Of a stretch of 48,198 bases of DNA, positions 7,631 through 14,750 are shown in pieces; within the stretch, counting starts at the first letter, position 1; the number at the start of each line of letters is the position of its first letter. Source of the DNA: Streptomyces sp. ISL-66 (GTDB lineage Bacteria; Actinomycetota; Actinomycetes; Streptomycetales; Streptomycetaceae). The stretch lies in assembly GCF_018614135.1 (NCBI RefSeq), contig NZ_JAGGOW010000155.1, positions 1-48,198 of the forward strand, read 5' to 3'. A model generated the notes under the pieces. The model did not search any database, was not told the DNA's origin, and worked only from the letters and a program-made list of their open reading frames with translations. Made by a program: the position numbers and the translations under genes.

Positions 7631-7831
7631 TCAGGCGCGCAGCAGGCCGATCGCCGCGATGCCGATCCCCATGCTGGTCGCGAAGACCGTCCCGCCCGCT
7701 TTCGTCGCATCCCGAGCGCCGCCACCCTGCATGAAGACGATCAGCGCACTGCCCAGTGCGAGGGCAGCGGACGTCAGCGCCACGATGATCAGCCAAATGG
7801 CGACTGGCGTTCCGCTTGAGGAGGTGTTCAT
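7631..7831 (-). CDS. Small two-helix membrane protein (66 aa), unknown function
   Basis: The protein starts MNTSSSGTPVAIW and consists of two hydrophobic helices (about residues 9-34 and 46-65). They are joined by a short polar turn, QGGGARDATKAGG. Small integral membrane proteins of this shape are frequent in Streptomyces and have no assigned role. Holin-like or regulatory roles can be imagined but not shown. The ATG at 7831 is chosen because the protein fold starts there. The frame stays open upstream to 7951 (an ATG at 7906 is another option), but that part falls in the low-GC intergenic stretch and looks non-coding. It is divergent from the 733-aa gene and shares its control region. Confidence 0.65.
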   Translation of the reverse strand: MNTSSSGTPVAIWLIIVALTSAALALGSALIVFMQGGGARDATKAGGTVFATSMGIGIAAIGLLRA

Positions 7832-8068
7832 GGTGTGCGCCACTCGGCTTTCGGGAGGCTTCGCCGTATCCGGCGAAATCGCGATTGGATTTTCCAACTC
7901 TCGCATCGCCAACGACTCGATCCATACTCCAAGGCGCAATCTGCTCCACATTGATGAAGTAAGTCAATCCATGACCGAATGTGATCGATTCCATGAATCG
8001 CCTCCCTCTTCATCATTTGCCTGCGCATCATAAATCTCAAGTTATCGATCGAGAGCGCAGGGGATACC
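7832..8068. promoter_or_regulatory. Low-GC divergent control region
   Basis: This 237-bp gap between the 66-aa and 733-aa genes has about 45-53% GC, far below its surroundings. It contains the palindromes TTGGA-TTT-TCCAA (about 7885-7897) and CGATTC-CAT-GAATCG (7986-8000), plus ATCGATCGA near 8045. AGGGGA at 8057-8062 is the ribosome site of the 733-aa gene. It probably holds two divergent promoters; I cannot fix their -10 boxes. Confidence 0.5.
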
Positions 8069-10270
8069 GTGAGCTCAGCCGCCCAGTCCGAACCGAGCCA
8101 GCAGGCACCGTTCCCGCTTCCCCCTTCGCTGGAAGAGCAGGCCGCGTGGGTGGAAGCCGTTCTCGCCACACCAGGGGTCAATGTGCCCCGCGAGGCGCTG
8201 GAGAACATGGCGCCCTTCCTGGTGAGACCAGCAGATATTCTGACTGATCCGGATGAGAAGGGTACCCGGCGGATCAAGGATGCCGCCCTCCGGAACGTGC
8301 GTTCGGATTCTGGAGAAATGCTGACCGTCGTCGTGCGGATGCACGGCGCGGGCGGCAGCGTCTGGGAGCACAACGAGCGCATCAGTTCCGAGTGGCATTC
8401 GGCGGCGAATCCAGCGATCCCCCGGGAAGGGCATTACGCGCTCCCCCAGGTCACCCCCTTCGTCAGGGTCACCACGGCGGGCCGCGAGAAGACTTTCGCC
8501 GCAGTCGAGATGGTGACGGACAGCAGGGAATCCTTGACCGCCAGCCTCGACAAGGCTGCCGCCGCTCTGGCGCTTCAAGACGGGCGCCGCACCTTCAACC
8601 TGCGGGAAGACCTCGTCCTCAACGGACAAAAGGAGCCCGGCCTCTACATCGCCCAGCACATTACGATCCGAGAAGATGCCCTACTGGATCGCGACGGCGC
8701 CCCCCTCCACCCACAAACCCACTGGCAATGGATGGCGGTACGCGGAAACAACCGTACGAAGCAGCGGCATGAGATCTTCGGAATCAGCTCGGCCGAGGTG
8801 GTCACGGGCGTCTCCGTGAAAAACATCGGCGGCGTCGGCGAGAAGGTACTCTTCGACGCCAACGAATGGCTGCCGCAGCTCTCCCGGCTCCTGAACGAGG
8901 AGTTGGCCAAGGAGGGGTCGGCGGAGGCCGAACCGGAGTCGCGCGCGTTCCGTGCCGTCCGCGTGGCGGTCGTCGAGGCCCATCTCGTGATCGGCTGCCC
9001 CACACCCAGCCGGCTGTACCGAATCGCACAAATGAGCAATAGGCACGACCACGTGCACCCGCCTTTGGAATTCACTCCGAACGATCGCAGCCGTGCGCTC
9101 GGCCGCAGCGTGCTCGGCTCCTACGTGGCCGAAGGTTTGCTCGATGAGAAGACAGCAGAGGTGCTTTCGGGATCAGCGCCGGTCACCGACTTGCCCCAGT
9201 GTGCCGAAATCGTCAGCGTAAGCGAATTGCGAGATATTCGTTCGATGATGCTGTTGGCGGAGCTGTTCCCGAAAGAGCGACGCAAGCAGCTCTTCATCAG
9301 GCGAGCCCTGAGCGAAGCGCCTCCCTCCCAGCTGAGCGCGCCGGAGATCAACAGGCGAGCCCGGGCGTGGTCGGCCCTCACGTCCGAGAGCTATCCCTTT
9401 CCGTGGAACCCCAGGATCGGCGAGGTGTTCCAGCTGGGCGAGATCCGAGAGGGAATCAAGGTCTCGGGGCGTCCCCTGAAAGAACTCCTCCGTTGCGCGG
9501 ACAGCGACGCCGAGGCCCTGGAAGAGCTCATCGCCTACCGCGCCGCCCACTGGCTCGCAGCCTTCGACATCATCGATGCCGACCGGGGGTCGCTCACCGG
9601 ACAGAAGACGGAAGACGACTTCGGGGTCAAGGCCGACCGAGTGCGGCGAACGGTCCGCAACAGTCTGAACGCCATGCGCAACCATCCCGAGAAGGCCGTG
9701 GGCGTCCTGCGGGAGCTGGCTTCGGCCATGGACGACGGTGACCGGAAGCCGCGCAAGGTCGGGCTCTCCGGTGAACCCCTCATCGAGCCGATGTCACGCG
9801 CCTGGTTCAACCGCGAGTTCCCCAAGGAGTCCGGCACCCGGACCCAGACCCAGACGCCACGGCGCAGGACACCACCCCCGCCTTCCGCGCCCCCGGAAGA
9901 CGACGGCACCCTGTTCGCCGACGAGGCCACGGGATCGCCCCGGCCGACGGACGCCTCCCCCGAAGCGCAGCGCACCGGGCCCTCGGCCGGCGGGGCGGAG
10001 GCCACCGGACCGGCACCGCACCCGGGCCCCGGAGGGCCTCGCGGGTCCGATGCCCCGCACGAGGTGCTGCGGCGGATGCGTCAGCTCGCGACCGACACGG
10101 TCGCCTTGAAGGAGCTGGTGGACCTCCTGGTGGATGCCACCGCCGCGGGAGCCGGTGACCATCCGCTGACGAGGGCGGAAGCCGACACCTCGGCCCAGCT
10201 CCTCTTCGCGGCGAGCACCGACCTTCGGGGAATGGTGCCGCACATGGACAGACTGGCGGAGCCCTCGTAG
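8069..10270 (+). CDS. Unrecognised 733-aa protein, possible distant ParB/DGQHR-type fold
   Basis: I do not recognise a family with confidence. A mixed alpha/beta part (residues about 25-300) ends in HWQWMAVRGNNRTKQRHEIF, whose RGNNR (225-229) recalls the (D)GNHR/DGQHR signature of ParB-like and DndB-like proteins. About 100 residues later AQMSNRHDHVHPPLEF (around 322) recalls the N-R segment that follows it in DGQHR proteins. A helical middle region (about 340-590), a Pro/Thr-rich linker (about 595-670) and a helical tail (671-733) complete it. There is no signal peptide or membrane segment. The GTG start has AGGGGA 6 nt upstream. Roughly the first 570 codons have GC near 60% and codons rare in Streptomyces, while the linker and tail look native. 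This suggests transfer, with a local or fused 3' end. It stands alone except for the divergent 66-aa gene. The fold link is weak inference. Confidence 0.7.
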   Translation: MSSAAQSEPSQQAPFPLPPSLEEQAAWVEAVLATPGVNVPREALENMAPFLVRPADILTDPDEKGTRRIKDAALRNVRSDSGEMLTVVVRMHGAGGSVWEHNERISSEWHSAANPAIPREGHYALPQVTPFVRVTTAGREKTFAAVEMVTDSRESLTASLDKAAAALALQDGRRTFNLREDLVLNGQKEPGLYIAQHITIREDALLDRDGAPLHPQTHWQWMAVRGNNRTKQRHEIFGISSAEVVTGVSVKNIGGVGEKVLFDANEWLPQLSRLLNEELAKEGSAEAEPESRAFRAVRVAVVEAHLVIGCPTPSRLYRIAQMSNRHDHVHPPLEFTPNDRSRALGRSVLGSYVAEGLLDEKTAEVLSGSAPVTDLPQCAEIVSVSELRDIRSMMLLAELFPKERRKQLFIRRALSEAPPSQLSAPEINRRARAWSALTSESYPFPWNPRIGEVFQLGEIREGIKVSGRPLKELLRCADSDAEALEELIAYRAAHWLAAFDIIDADRGSLTGQKTEDDFGVKADRVRRTVRNSLNAMRNHPEKAVGVLRELASAMDDGDRKPRKVGLSGEPLIEPMSRAWFNREFPKESGTRTQTQTPRRRTPPPPSAPPEDDGTLFADEATGSPRPTDASPEAQRTGPSAGGAEATGPAPHPGPGGPRGSDAPHEVLRRMRQLATDTVALKELVDLLVDATAAGAGDHPLTRAEADTSAQLLFAASTDLRGMVPHMDRLAEPS

Positions 10271-10290
10271 GAATCCGGACCCGGACGCAC

Positions 10291-10328
10291 GGAGCCCCGG
10301 CCCTCTCGGTGGAGAGGGCCGGGGCTCC
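10291..10328. terminator. Bidirectional terminator between the 733-aa gene and glnA
   Basis: A perfect 17-bp stem (10291-10307 with 10312-10328; arm GGAGCCCCGGCCCTCTC) with a 4-nt loop GGTG lies between two convergent genes. Confidence 0.85.
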
Positions 10329-10354
10329 GGTGGTATTCCTACCCGCGCTACGGC

Positions 10355-11764
10355 TTAGAGGTCGAAGTAGAGCTCGAACTCGTGCGGGTGCGGGCGCAGC
10401 GCGATCGGGGCGATCTCGTGGGTGCGCTTGTAGTCGATCCAGGTCTCGATCAGGTCGGGGGTGAAGACACCGCCGGCCAGGAGGTACTCGTGGTCCTCCT
10501 CGAGGGCCTTGAGGACGTCCTCGAGGCTGGTCGGGACCTGCGGGACGCTCGCGTGCTCGTCCGGGGAGAGCTCGTAGAGGTCCTTGTCGATCGGCTCCAT
10601 CGGCTCGATCTTGTTCTTGACGCCGTCGAGGCCGGCCAGCAGGAGGGCCGCGAACGCCAGGTACGGGTTCGAGGACGGGTCCGGGGCGCGGAACTCGACG
10701 CGCTTGGCCTTCGGGTTGGAGCCCGTGATCGGGATCCGCATGGCGGCGGAGCGGTTGCGCTGCGAGTACACCATGTTGACCGGCGCCTCGAAGCCCGGGA
10801 CCAGGCGGTGGTAGGAGTTCACCGTCGGGTTGGTGAACGCCAGCAGCGACGGGGCGTGCTTGAGGATGCCGCCGATGTAGTAGCGGGCGGTGTCCGAGAG
10901 GCCGGCGTAGCCGGTCTCGTCGTAGAACAGCGGGTCGCCGTTCGCCCACAGCGACTGGTGCACGTGCATGCCCGAGCCGTTGTCACCGAAGATCGGCTTC
11001 GGCATGAAGGTCGCGGTCTTGCCGTTGCGCCAGGCGACGTTCTTCACGATGTACTTGAAGAGCATCAGGTCGTCGGCCGCGGCGAGCAGCGTGTTGAACT
11101 TGTAGTTGATCTCGGCCTGGCCGCCGGTGCCGACCTCGTGGTGCTGGCGCTCGACCTGGAGGCCCTGGGCGTCCAGCTCGAGGGAGATCTCGGCGCGCAG
11201 GTCGGCGAAGTGGTCGACCGGGGAGACCGGGAAGTAGCCGCCCTTGTAGCGGACCTTGTAGCCGCGGTTGTTCTCCTCCGAACCGGTGTTCCAGGCGCCG
11301 GCCTCGGAGTCGATGTGGTAGAAGCTCTCGTTCGCGGTGGTCGCGAAGCGCACGCTGTCGAACACGTAGAACTCGGCCTCGGGGCCGAAGTACGCGGTGT
11401 CGGCGATGCCGGTGGAGGCGAGGTACGCCTCGGCCTTCTTCGCGACGTTGCGCGGGTCGCGCGAGTAGGCCTCGCCCGTGATCGGGTCGTGGATGAAGAA
11501 GTTGATGTTGAGCGTCTTGTCCTTGCGGAACGGGTCCAGGCGCGCGGTGGAGATGTCGGCACGCAGCGCCATGTCGGACTCGTGGATCGCCTGGAAGCCG
11601 CGGATCGAGGAGCCGTCGAAGGCCAGCTCCTCGTTCGGGTCGAACGCCCGCCCCGGGATGGTGAAGTGCTGCATCACACCAGGCAGGTCACAGAAGCGGA
11701 CGTCGACGAACTTGACGTCGTTCTCCTCGATGTACTGCTTCACTTCGTCGGCGTTCTTGAACAT
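10355..11764 (-). CDS. glnA: Glutamine synthetase type I (GSI-beta)
   Basis: The 469-aa enzyme makes glutamine from glutamate, ammonia and ATP as a dodecamer in the cytoplasm. The start MFKNADEVKQYIEEN, the FDGSSIRGF segment and the NGSGMHVHQSLW loop are typical. Tyr397 in DKDLYELSP sits exactly at the position adenylylated in the E. coli enzyme, so the protein should be switched off by GlnE. The ATG at 11764 follows a strong Shine-Dalgarno (TAGGAGGAG). Longer in-frame starts would add leader sequence that contains the promoter. A GlnR-type box lies about 100 bp upstream. It is convergent with the 733-aa gene, with a terminator between. Confidence 0.98.
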   Translation of the reverse strand: MFKNADEVKQYIEENDVKFVDVRFCDLPGVMQHFTIPGRAFDPNEELAFDGSSIRGFQAIHESDMALRADISTARLDPFRKDKTLNINFFIHDPITGEAYSRDPRNVAKKAEAYLASTGIADTAYFGPEAEFYVFDSVRFATTANESFYHIDSEAGAWNTGSEENNRGYKVRYKGGYFPVSPVDHFADLRAEISLELDAQGLQVERQHHEVGTGGQAEINYKFNTLLAAADDLMLFKYIVKNVAWRNGKTATFMPKPIFGDNGSGMHVHQSLWANGDPLFYDETGYAGLSDTARYYIGGILKHAPSLLAFTNPTVNSYHRLVPGFEAPVNMVYSQRNRSAAMRIPITGSNPKAKRVEFRAPDPSSNPYLAFAALLLAGLDGVKNKIEPMEPIDKDLYELSPDEHASVPQVPTSLEDVLKALEEDHEYLLAGGVFTPDLIETWIDYKRTHEIAPIALRPHPHEFELYFDL

Positions 11765-11863
11765 CCAACTCCTCCTACTCCCGACCCCGGGGCAGGGGCG
11801 GGCTTTATAGCTAGTGGTGCGCCAGTGCGGTGCCGCACGCTGACCCGACCATAAGCAGACGGG

Positions 11864-11901
11864 GTTTCTCAAGCATGACCCATTTGTTTCGCACAAGTTA
11901 A
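11864..11901 (-). promoter_or_regulatory. GlnR-type binding site of glnA
   Basis: Read on the minus strand, four 5-mers are spaced by exactly 6 nt: TTAAC (11897-11901), GAAAC (11886-11890), GTCAT (11875-11879), GAAAC (11864-11868). This matches the actinobacterial GlnR pattern gTnAC-n6-GAAAC repeated twice. It lies about 100 bp before the glnA start and leaves room for a promoter. A TATGGT hexamer follows it. Confidence 0.85.
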
Positions 11902-11949
11902 CCAGGCCCTCGGCGGAACGGCGCCGAGCAGCACCGGTACCGTGTTCGC

Positions 11950-12417
11950 GTGGACAAGAGGCAAGCAATCGGATCCTGGCTCTCCGGCCCCCGCGAGACC
12001 GCCGAGCAGATGGGCGTCGACTTCGGATACCCCGGCAAGCAGCTGGGCCTGCCCCGGCAGGGGCCCGGCTCGATCGCCCGTTCCGGCCGCCGCTTCGGCG
12101 CCCTGGCCATCGACTGGCTGGCCTGCCAGCTCATCGCATACGGGCTGGTCACCGGCCGCGACTGGAACGCCGCGGGCAACTGGACACTGGCCCTCTTCGT
12201 GGCCCTGAGCATCCTGACGGTCGGCACCGTGGGCTTCACCCCCGGGAAGCGGATCGTAGGCCTCCGGGTCGTCTCGCAGGACGGCGGCCGGCTCGGCATC
12301 GGCCGCGTGGTGCTGCGCACCGTGCTGATCGCCCTGGTGATCCCGGCTCTGGTCTGGGACCGCGACGGCCGCGGCCTGCACGACCGCCTCGCGCGCGCCG
12401 TCCAGGTCCGGATCTGA
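11950..12417 (+). CDS. RDD-family membrane protein
   Basis: A 155-aa integral membrane protein. The RDD signature appears as RSGRRFGALAIDWLACQLI (first helix with Arg and Asp) and FTPGKRIVGLRVV. The last Asp-containing segment is VWDRDGRGLHDRLARAVQV. Two to three membrane helices are visible between about residues 50 and 140. The family's function is not settled, and transport has been suggested for some members. The GTG start at 11950 is 48 bp from the glnA GlnR box, so the two divergent genes share a control region. The gene beside glnA looks like a conserved Streptomyces companion (from memory). Confidence 0.85.
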   Translation: MDKRQAIGSWLSGPRETAEQMGVDFGYPGKQLGLPRQGPGSIARSGRRFGALAIDWLACQLIAYGLVTGRDWNAAGNWTLALFVALSILTVGTVGFTPGKRIVGLRVVSQDGGRLGIGRVVLRTVLIALVIPALVWDRDGRGLHDRLARAVQVRI

Positions 12418-12420
12418 GAC

Positions 12421-12503
12421 ACGACGCACACGCGGGTACGACGCATACGCCGGTACGACGCACGGGAGCCCCGAACCATCGGTTCGGGGCTCCCGTGCGT
12501 CGT
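12421..12503. terminator. 17-bp repeats running into a 23-bp perfect hairpin
   Basis: ACGACGCA occurs at 12421, 12438 and 12455 with a strict 17-bp period. The third copy opens a perfect 23-bp stem (12455-12477 with 12481-12503) closed by a 3-nt loop ATC, so TGCGTCGT ends the far arm. It lies between convergent RDD and DUF4191 genes and surely terminates transcription both ways. The periodic lead-in is unusual. Confidence 0.85.
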
Positions 12504-12517
12504 ATACGAAAAGCTGG

Positions 12518-13216
12518 TCAGCGCATCTTTCCGCCGCGCGGCATGCGCATCCCCTTGGGCATCGGGCCCTTCGGGATGGGCATGTTCGAGAGCAGGTCCC
12601 CCATGGCCCGGAGCTTGTCGTTGACCTGGGTGATCTGCGGGCCGGAGAGCACGCGGGGCAGCTTCAGCAGGGTCGTACGGACCTTCTTGAGCGGCACCTC
12701 GCCCTCGCCCGTGCCCACGATGAAGTCGTGGACCGGGATGTCGGGCATGATCCGGGCCAGCTTCTTCTTCTCGTTCGCGAGCATCGGCTTCACCCGGTTC
12801 GGGTTGCCCTCGGCGATCAGGACGACGCCCGCCTTGCCCACGGCACGGTGGACGATGTCCTGCTGCTTGCTCATCGCGACGGCGGGGGTGGTGCTCCAGC
12901 CCCGGCCCACGTTGTCCAGCACGGCCGCGGCCGCGCCCGGCTGGCCCTCCATCTGCCCGAAGGCAGCCCGCTCGGCCCGTCGTCCGAAGACGATCGCCAT
13001 CGCGAGGAACGCCACCAGGAAGCCCAGGATGCCCAGGTAGACCGGGTGGCCGATCAGGAAGCCGATCGCGAGAAAGACACCGAAGGTGACGATTCCCACG
13101 CCCGCGACGATCAGACCGACCTTCGGGTCGGCCTTGCGCGTCATTTTGTACGTCAGGGCGATCTGCTTCAGTCGCCCGGGGTTCGCAGCAGTCTCTGCGT
13201 TTGACTTCCTCGCCAT
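12518..13216 (-). CDS. DUF4191 membrane protein
   Basis: A 232-aa protein with the actinobacterial DUF4191 layout. A basic N-terminus (MARKSNAETAAN, then LKQIALTYKMTRKADP) precedes two adjacent membrane helices (about residues 38-80, GLIVAGVGIVTFGVFLAIGF and LGILGFLVAFLAMAIVFG). A cytoplasmic part follows, with VLDNVGRGWSTTPAVA and GVVLIAEGNPNRVKPM, and a basic Met/Pro/Gly tail. Function is unknown. The ATG at 13216 is chosen from the conserved MARK start; the in-frame upstream sequence overlaps the next gene. The 10-bp gap to the 109-aa gene indicates one operon. Confidence 0.85.
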   Translation of the reverse strand: MARKSNAETAANPGRLKQIALTYKMTRKADPKVGLIVAGVGIVTFGVFLAIGFLIGHPVYLGILGFLVAFLAMAIVFGRRAERAAFGQMEGQPGAAAAVLDNVGRGWSTTPAVAMSKQQDIVHRAVGKAGVVLIAEGNPNRVKPMLANEKKKLARIMPDIPVHDFIVGTGEGEVPLKKVRTTLLKLPRVLSGPQITQVNDKLRAMGDLLSNMPIPKGPMPKGMRMPRGGKMR

Positions 13217-13226
13217 GGAGCGAAGT

Positions 13227-13556
13227 TTACGTGGCCTTCTCGGTCCGGGTCGCCGCGGCCTCGAGTACGTGCTCGGTTTCGACCCGGTCCTTGGCCCTGC
13301 GGCGGTCTTCGAGGACCGCCGTCCAGGCGTTGCGGCGGGCACCGCTCATGAGCAGCGACTCGATGCCCCGGAAGGCGTCGGTGAAGGACGGGATGGCGAT
13401 GGCGCGTACGGGCGCGGCCTGCATGATGTCGATCCCTTTCACGGAGCTCACGTCGGTGGCGTGCGGGGCGGAGCGGTCGGTACGGGGTACTTCGCGCACC
13501 GGCGCGTGCGCGGAGGTCTGCGCGGGGTCGTGCGCGGTGCGTGGAGCTATCGTCAC
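13227..13556 (-). CDS. Conserved small hypothetical protein (109 aa)
   Basis: A soluble protein with a variable Thr/Pro/Ala-rich N-terminal half. The better-conserved-looking second half (DVSSVKGIDIMQAAPVRAIA, then RGIESLLMSGARRNAWTAVL) ends in a charged helix rich in Arg and Glu. I know no function. The GTG at 13556 has no clear Shine-Dalgarno. It is 10 bp upstream of the DUF4191 gene and 138 bp downstream of lipA on the same strand, with a hairpin between it and lipA. It therefore probably has its own promoter at about 13560-13600. Confidence 0.7.
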   Translation of the reverse strand: MTIAPRTAHDPAQTSAHAPVREVPRTDRSAPHATDVSSVKGIDIMQAAPVRAIAIPSFTDAFRGIESLLMSGARRNAWTAVLEDRRRAKDRVETEHVLEAAATRTEKAT

Positions 13557-13608
13557 TGATTGGTGTTACCAGGGAGTGACCGGTCGGTCAAACAGTGATG
13601 AAACATTT

Positions 13609-13653
13609 ACGCGGCCCGCCGGGCTCTTCCGGGAAAGAGCCTAGGGGCCGCGT
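13609..13653 (-). terminator. Nested hairpin after lipA
   Basis: Outer arms ACGCGGCCC (13609-13617) and GGGCCGCGT (13645-13653) enclose an inner stem GGCTCTT/AAGAGCC (13622-13628 with 13635-13641). It lies 41 nt beyond the lipA stop. Confidence 0.7.
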
Positions 13654-13693
13654 CGATGCGGTGTTACCTACGAGTAAGACTTTGTGCGCGACT

Positions 13694-14641
13694 TCACACA
13701 GTGCTGCGCTTCTCCATCGCCTGCTGGTACAGCCGGCCCGCGCGGTAGGAGGACCGGACCAGCGGCCCGGACATCACGCCGGAGAAGCCGATCTCCTCGG
13801 CCTCCTGCGCCAGCTCCACGAACTCGGCCGGCTTCACCCAGCGCTCGACGGGGTGGTGGCGCGGCGAGGGCCGCAGGTACTGGGTGATCGTGATGAGCTC
13901 GCAGCCCGCCTCGTGGAGGTCGCGCAGCGCCTGGGTGACTTCCTCGCGCTCCTCGCCCATGCCGAGGATCAGGTTGGACTTGGTGACGAGGCCGTAGGCC
14001 CGCGCCCGCGTGATGACGTCCATCGAGCGCTCGTAGCGGAAGCCGGGGCGGATCCGCTTGAAGATGCGCGGCACCGTCTCGATGTTGTGCGCGAAGACCT
14101 CGGGGCGGGAGGCGAAGACCTCTTCCAGCAGCTCCGGGACCGCGTTGAAGTCCGGGGCGAGCAGCTCGACCTTGGTCTGGCCCGCGGCGCGCTCCGCCGT
14201 CTGCTGGTGGATCTGGCGCACGGTCTCCGCGTACAGCCACGCGCCGCCGTCCGCCAGGTCGTCGCGCGCGACGCCCGTGATCGTGGCGTAGTTCAGGTCC
14301 ATCGTGACGACGGACTCGCCCACGCGGCGCGGCTCGTCGCGGTCCAGGGCCTCGGGCTTGCCCGTGTCGATCTGGCAGAAGTCGCAGCGCCGGGTGCACT
14401 GGTCGCCACCGATGAGGAAGGTGGCCTCGCGGTCCTCCCAGCATTCGTAGATGTTCGGACAGCCGGCCTCCTGGCACACCGTGTGCAGTCCTTCGCCCTT
14501 CACCAGGGCCTGCATCTTGGTGTACTCGGGACCCATCTTGGCCCGGGTTTTGATCCACTCGGGCTTGCGCTCGATGGGGGTCTGGGCGTTACGGACCTCG
14601 AGGCGCAGCATCTTGCGTCCGTCGGGTGCGACTGCGGACAC
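13694..14641 (-). CDS. lipA: Lipoyl synthase
   Basis: The 315-aa radical-SAM enzyme inserts two sulfur atoms into octanoyl groups on lipoyl domains such as that of the E2 protein at the left end. The radical-SAM cluster ligands are Cys82, Cys86 and Cys89 (CTRRCDFC). The auxiliary cluster that donates sulfur uses Cys56, Cys61 and Cys67 (CQEAGCPNIYEC) plus a C-terminal serine in RSSYRAG. The GTG at 14641 is chosen because AGGGAG precedes it and the protein then begins MSAVAPDGRKMLRLEVRN, as in relatives. The frame stays open further upstream. It lies 109 bp downstream of lipB on the same strand, so the two steps of lipoate synthesis form one unit. Confidence 0.97.
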   Translation of the reverse strand: MSAVAPDGRKMLRLEVRNAQTPIERKPEWIKTRAKMGPEYTKMQALVKGEGLHTVCQEAGCPNIYECWEDREATFLIGGDQCTRRCDFCQIDTGKPEALDRDEPRRVGESVVTMDLNYATITGVARDDLADGGAWLYAETVRQIHQQTAERAAGQTKVELLAPDFNAVPELLEEVFASRPEVFAHNIETVPRIFKRIRPGFRYERSMDVITRARAYGLVTKSNLILGMGEEREEVTQALRDLHEAGCELITITQYLRPSPRHHPVERWVKPAEFVELAQEAEEIGFSGVMSGPLVRSSYRAGRLYQQAMEKRSTV

Positions 14642-14750
14642 GACCGGCTCCCTGTGACTTCGATTCTTCGGCGCCCACCAGGGTACGCCCGTAATTTCGT
14701 ACGTTCTTACGTCGGCCAACCTGCGGGCGGCCGCACCCATTCCCGCGCCG

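Noticed and set aside
7832..7951. N-terminal extension of the 66-aa membrane protein from 7951
   Set aside because: The extension falls in low-GC intergenic DNA, carries palindromes, and lacks conserved-looking sequence; kept the ATG at 7831.
10382..11854. Plus-strand open frame opposite glnA
   Set aside because: Antisense shadow of glnA with low-complexity translation.
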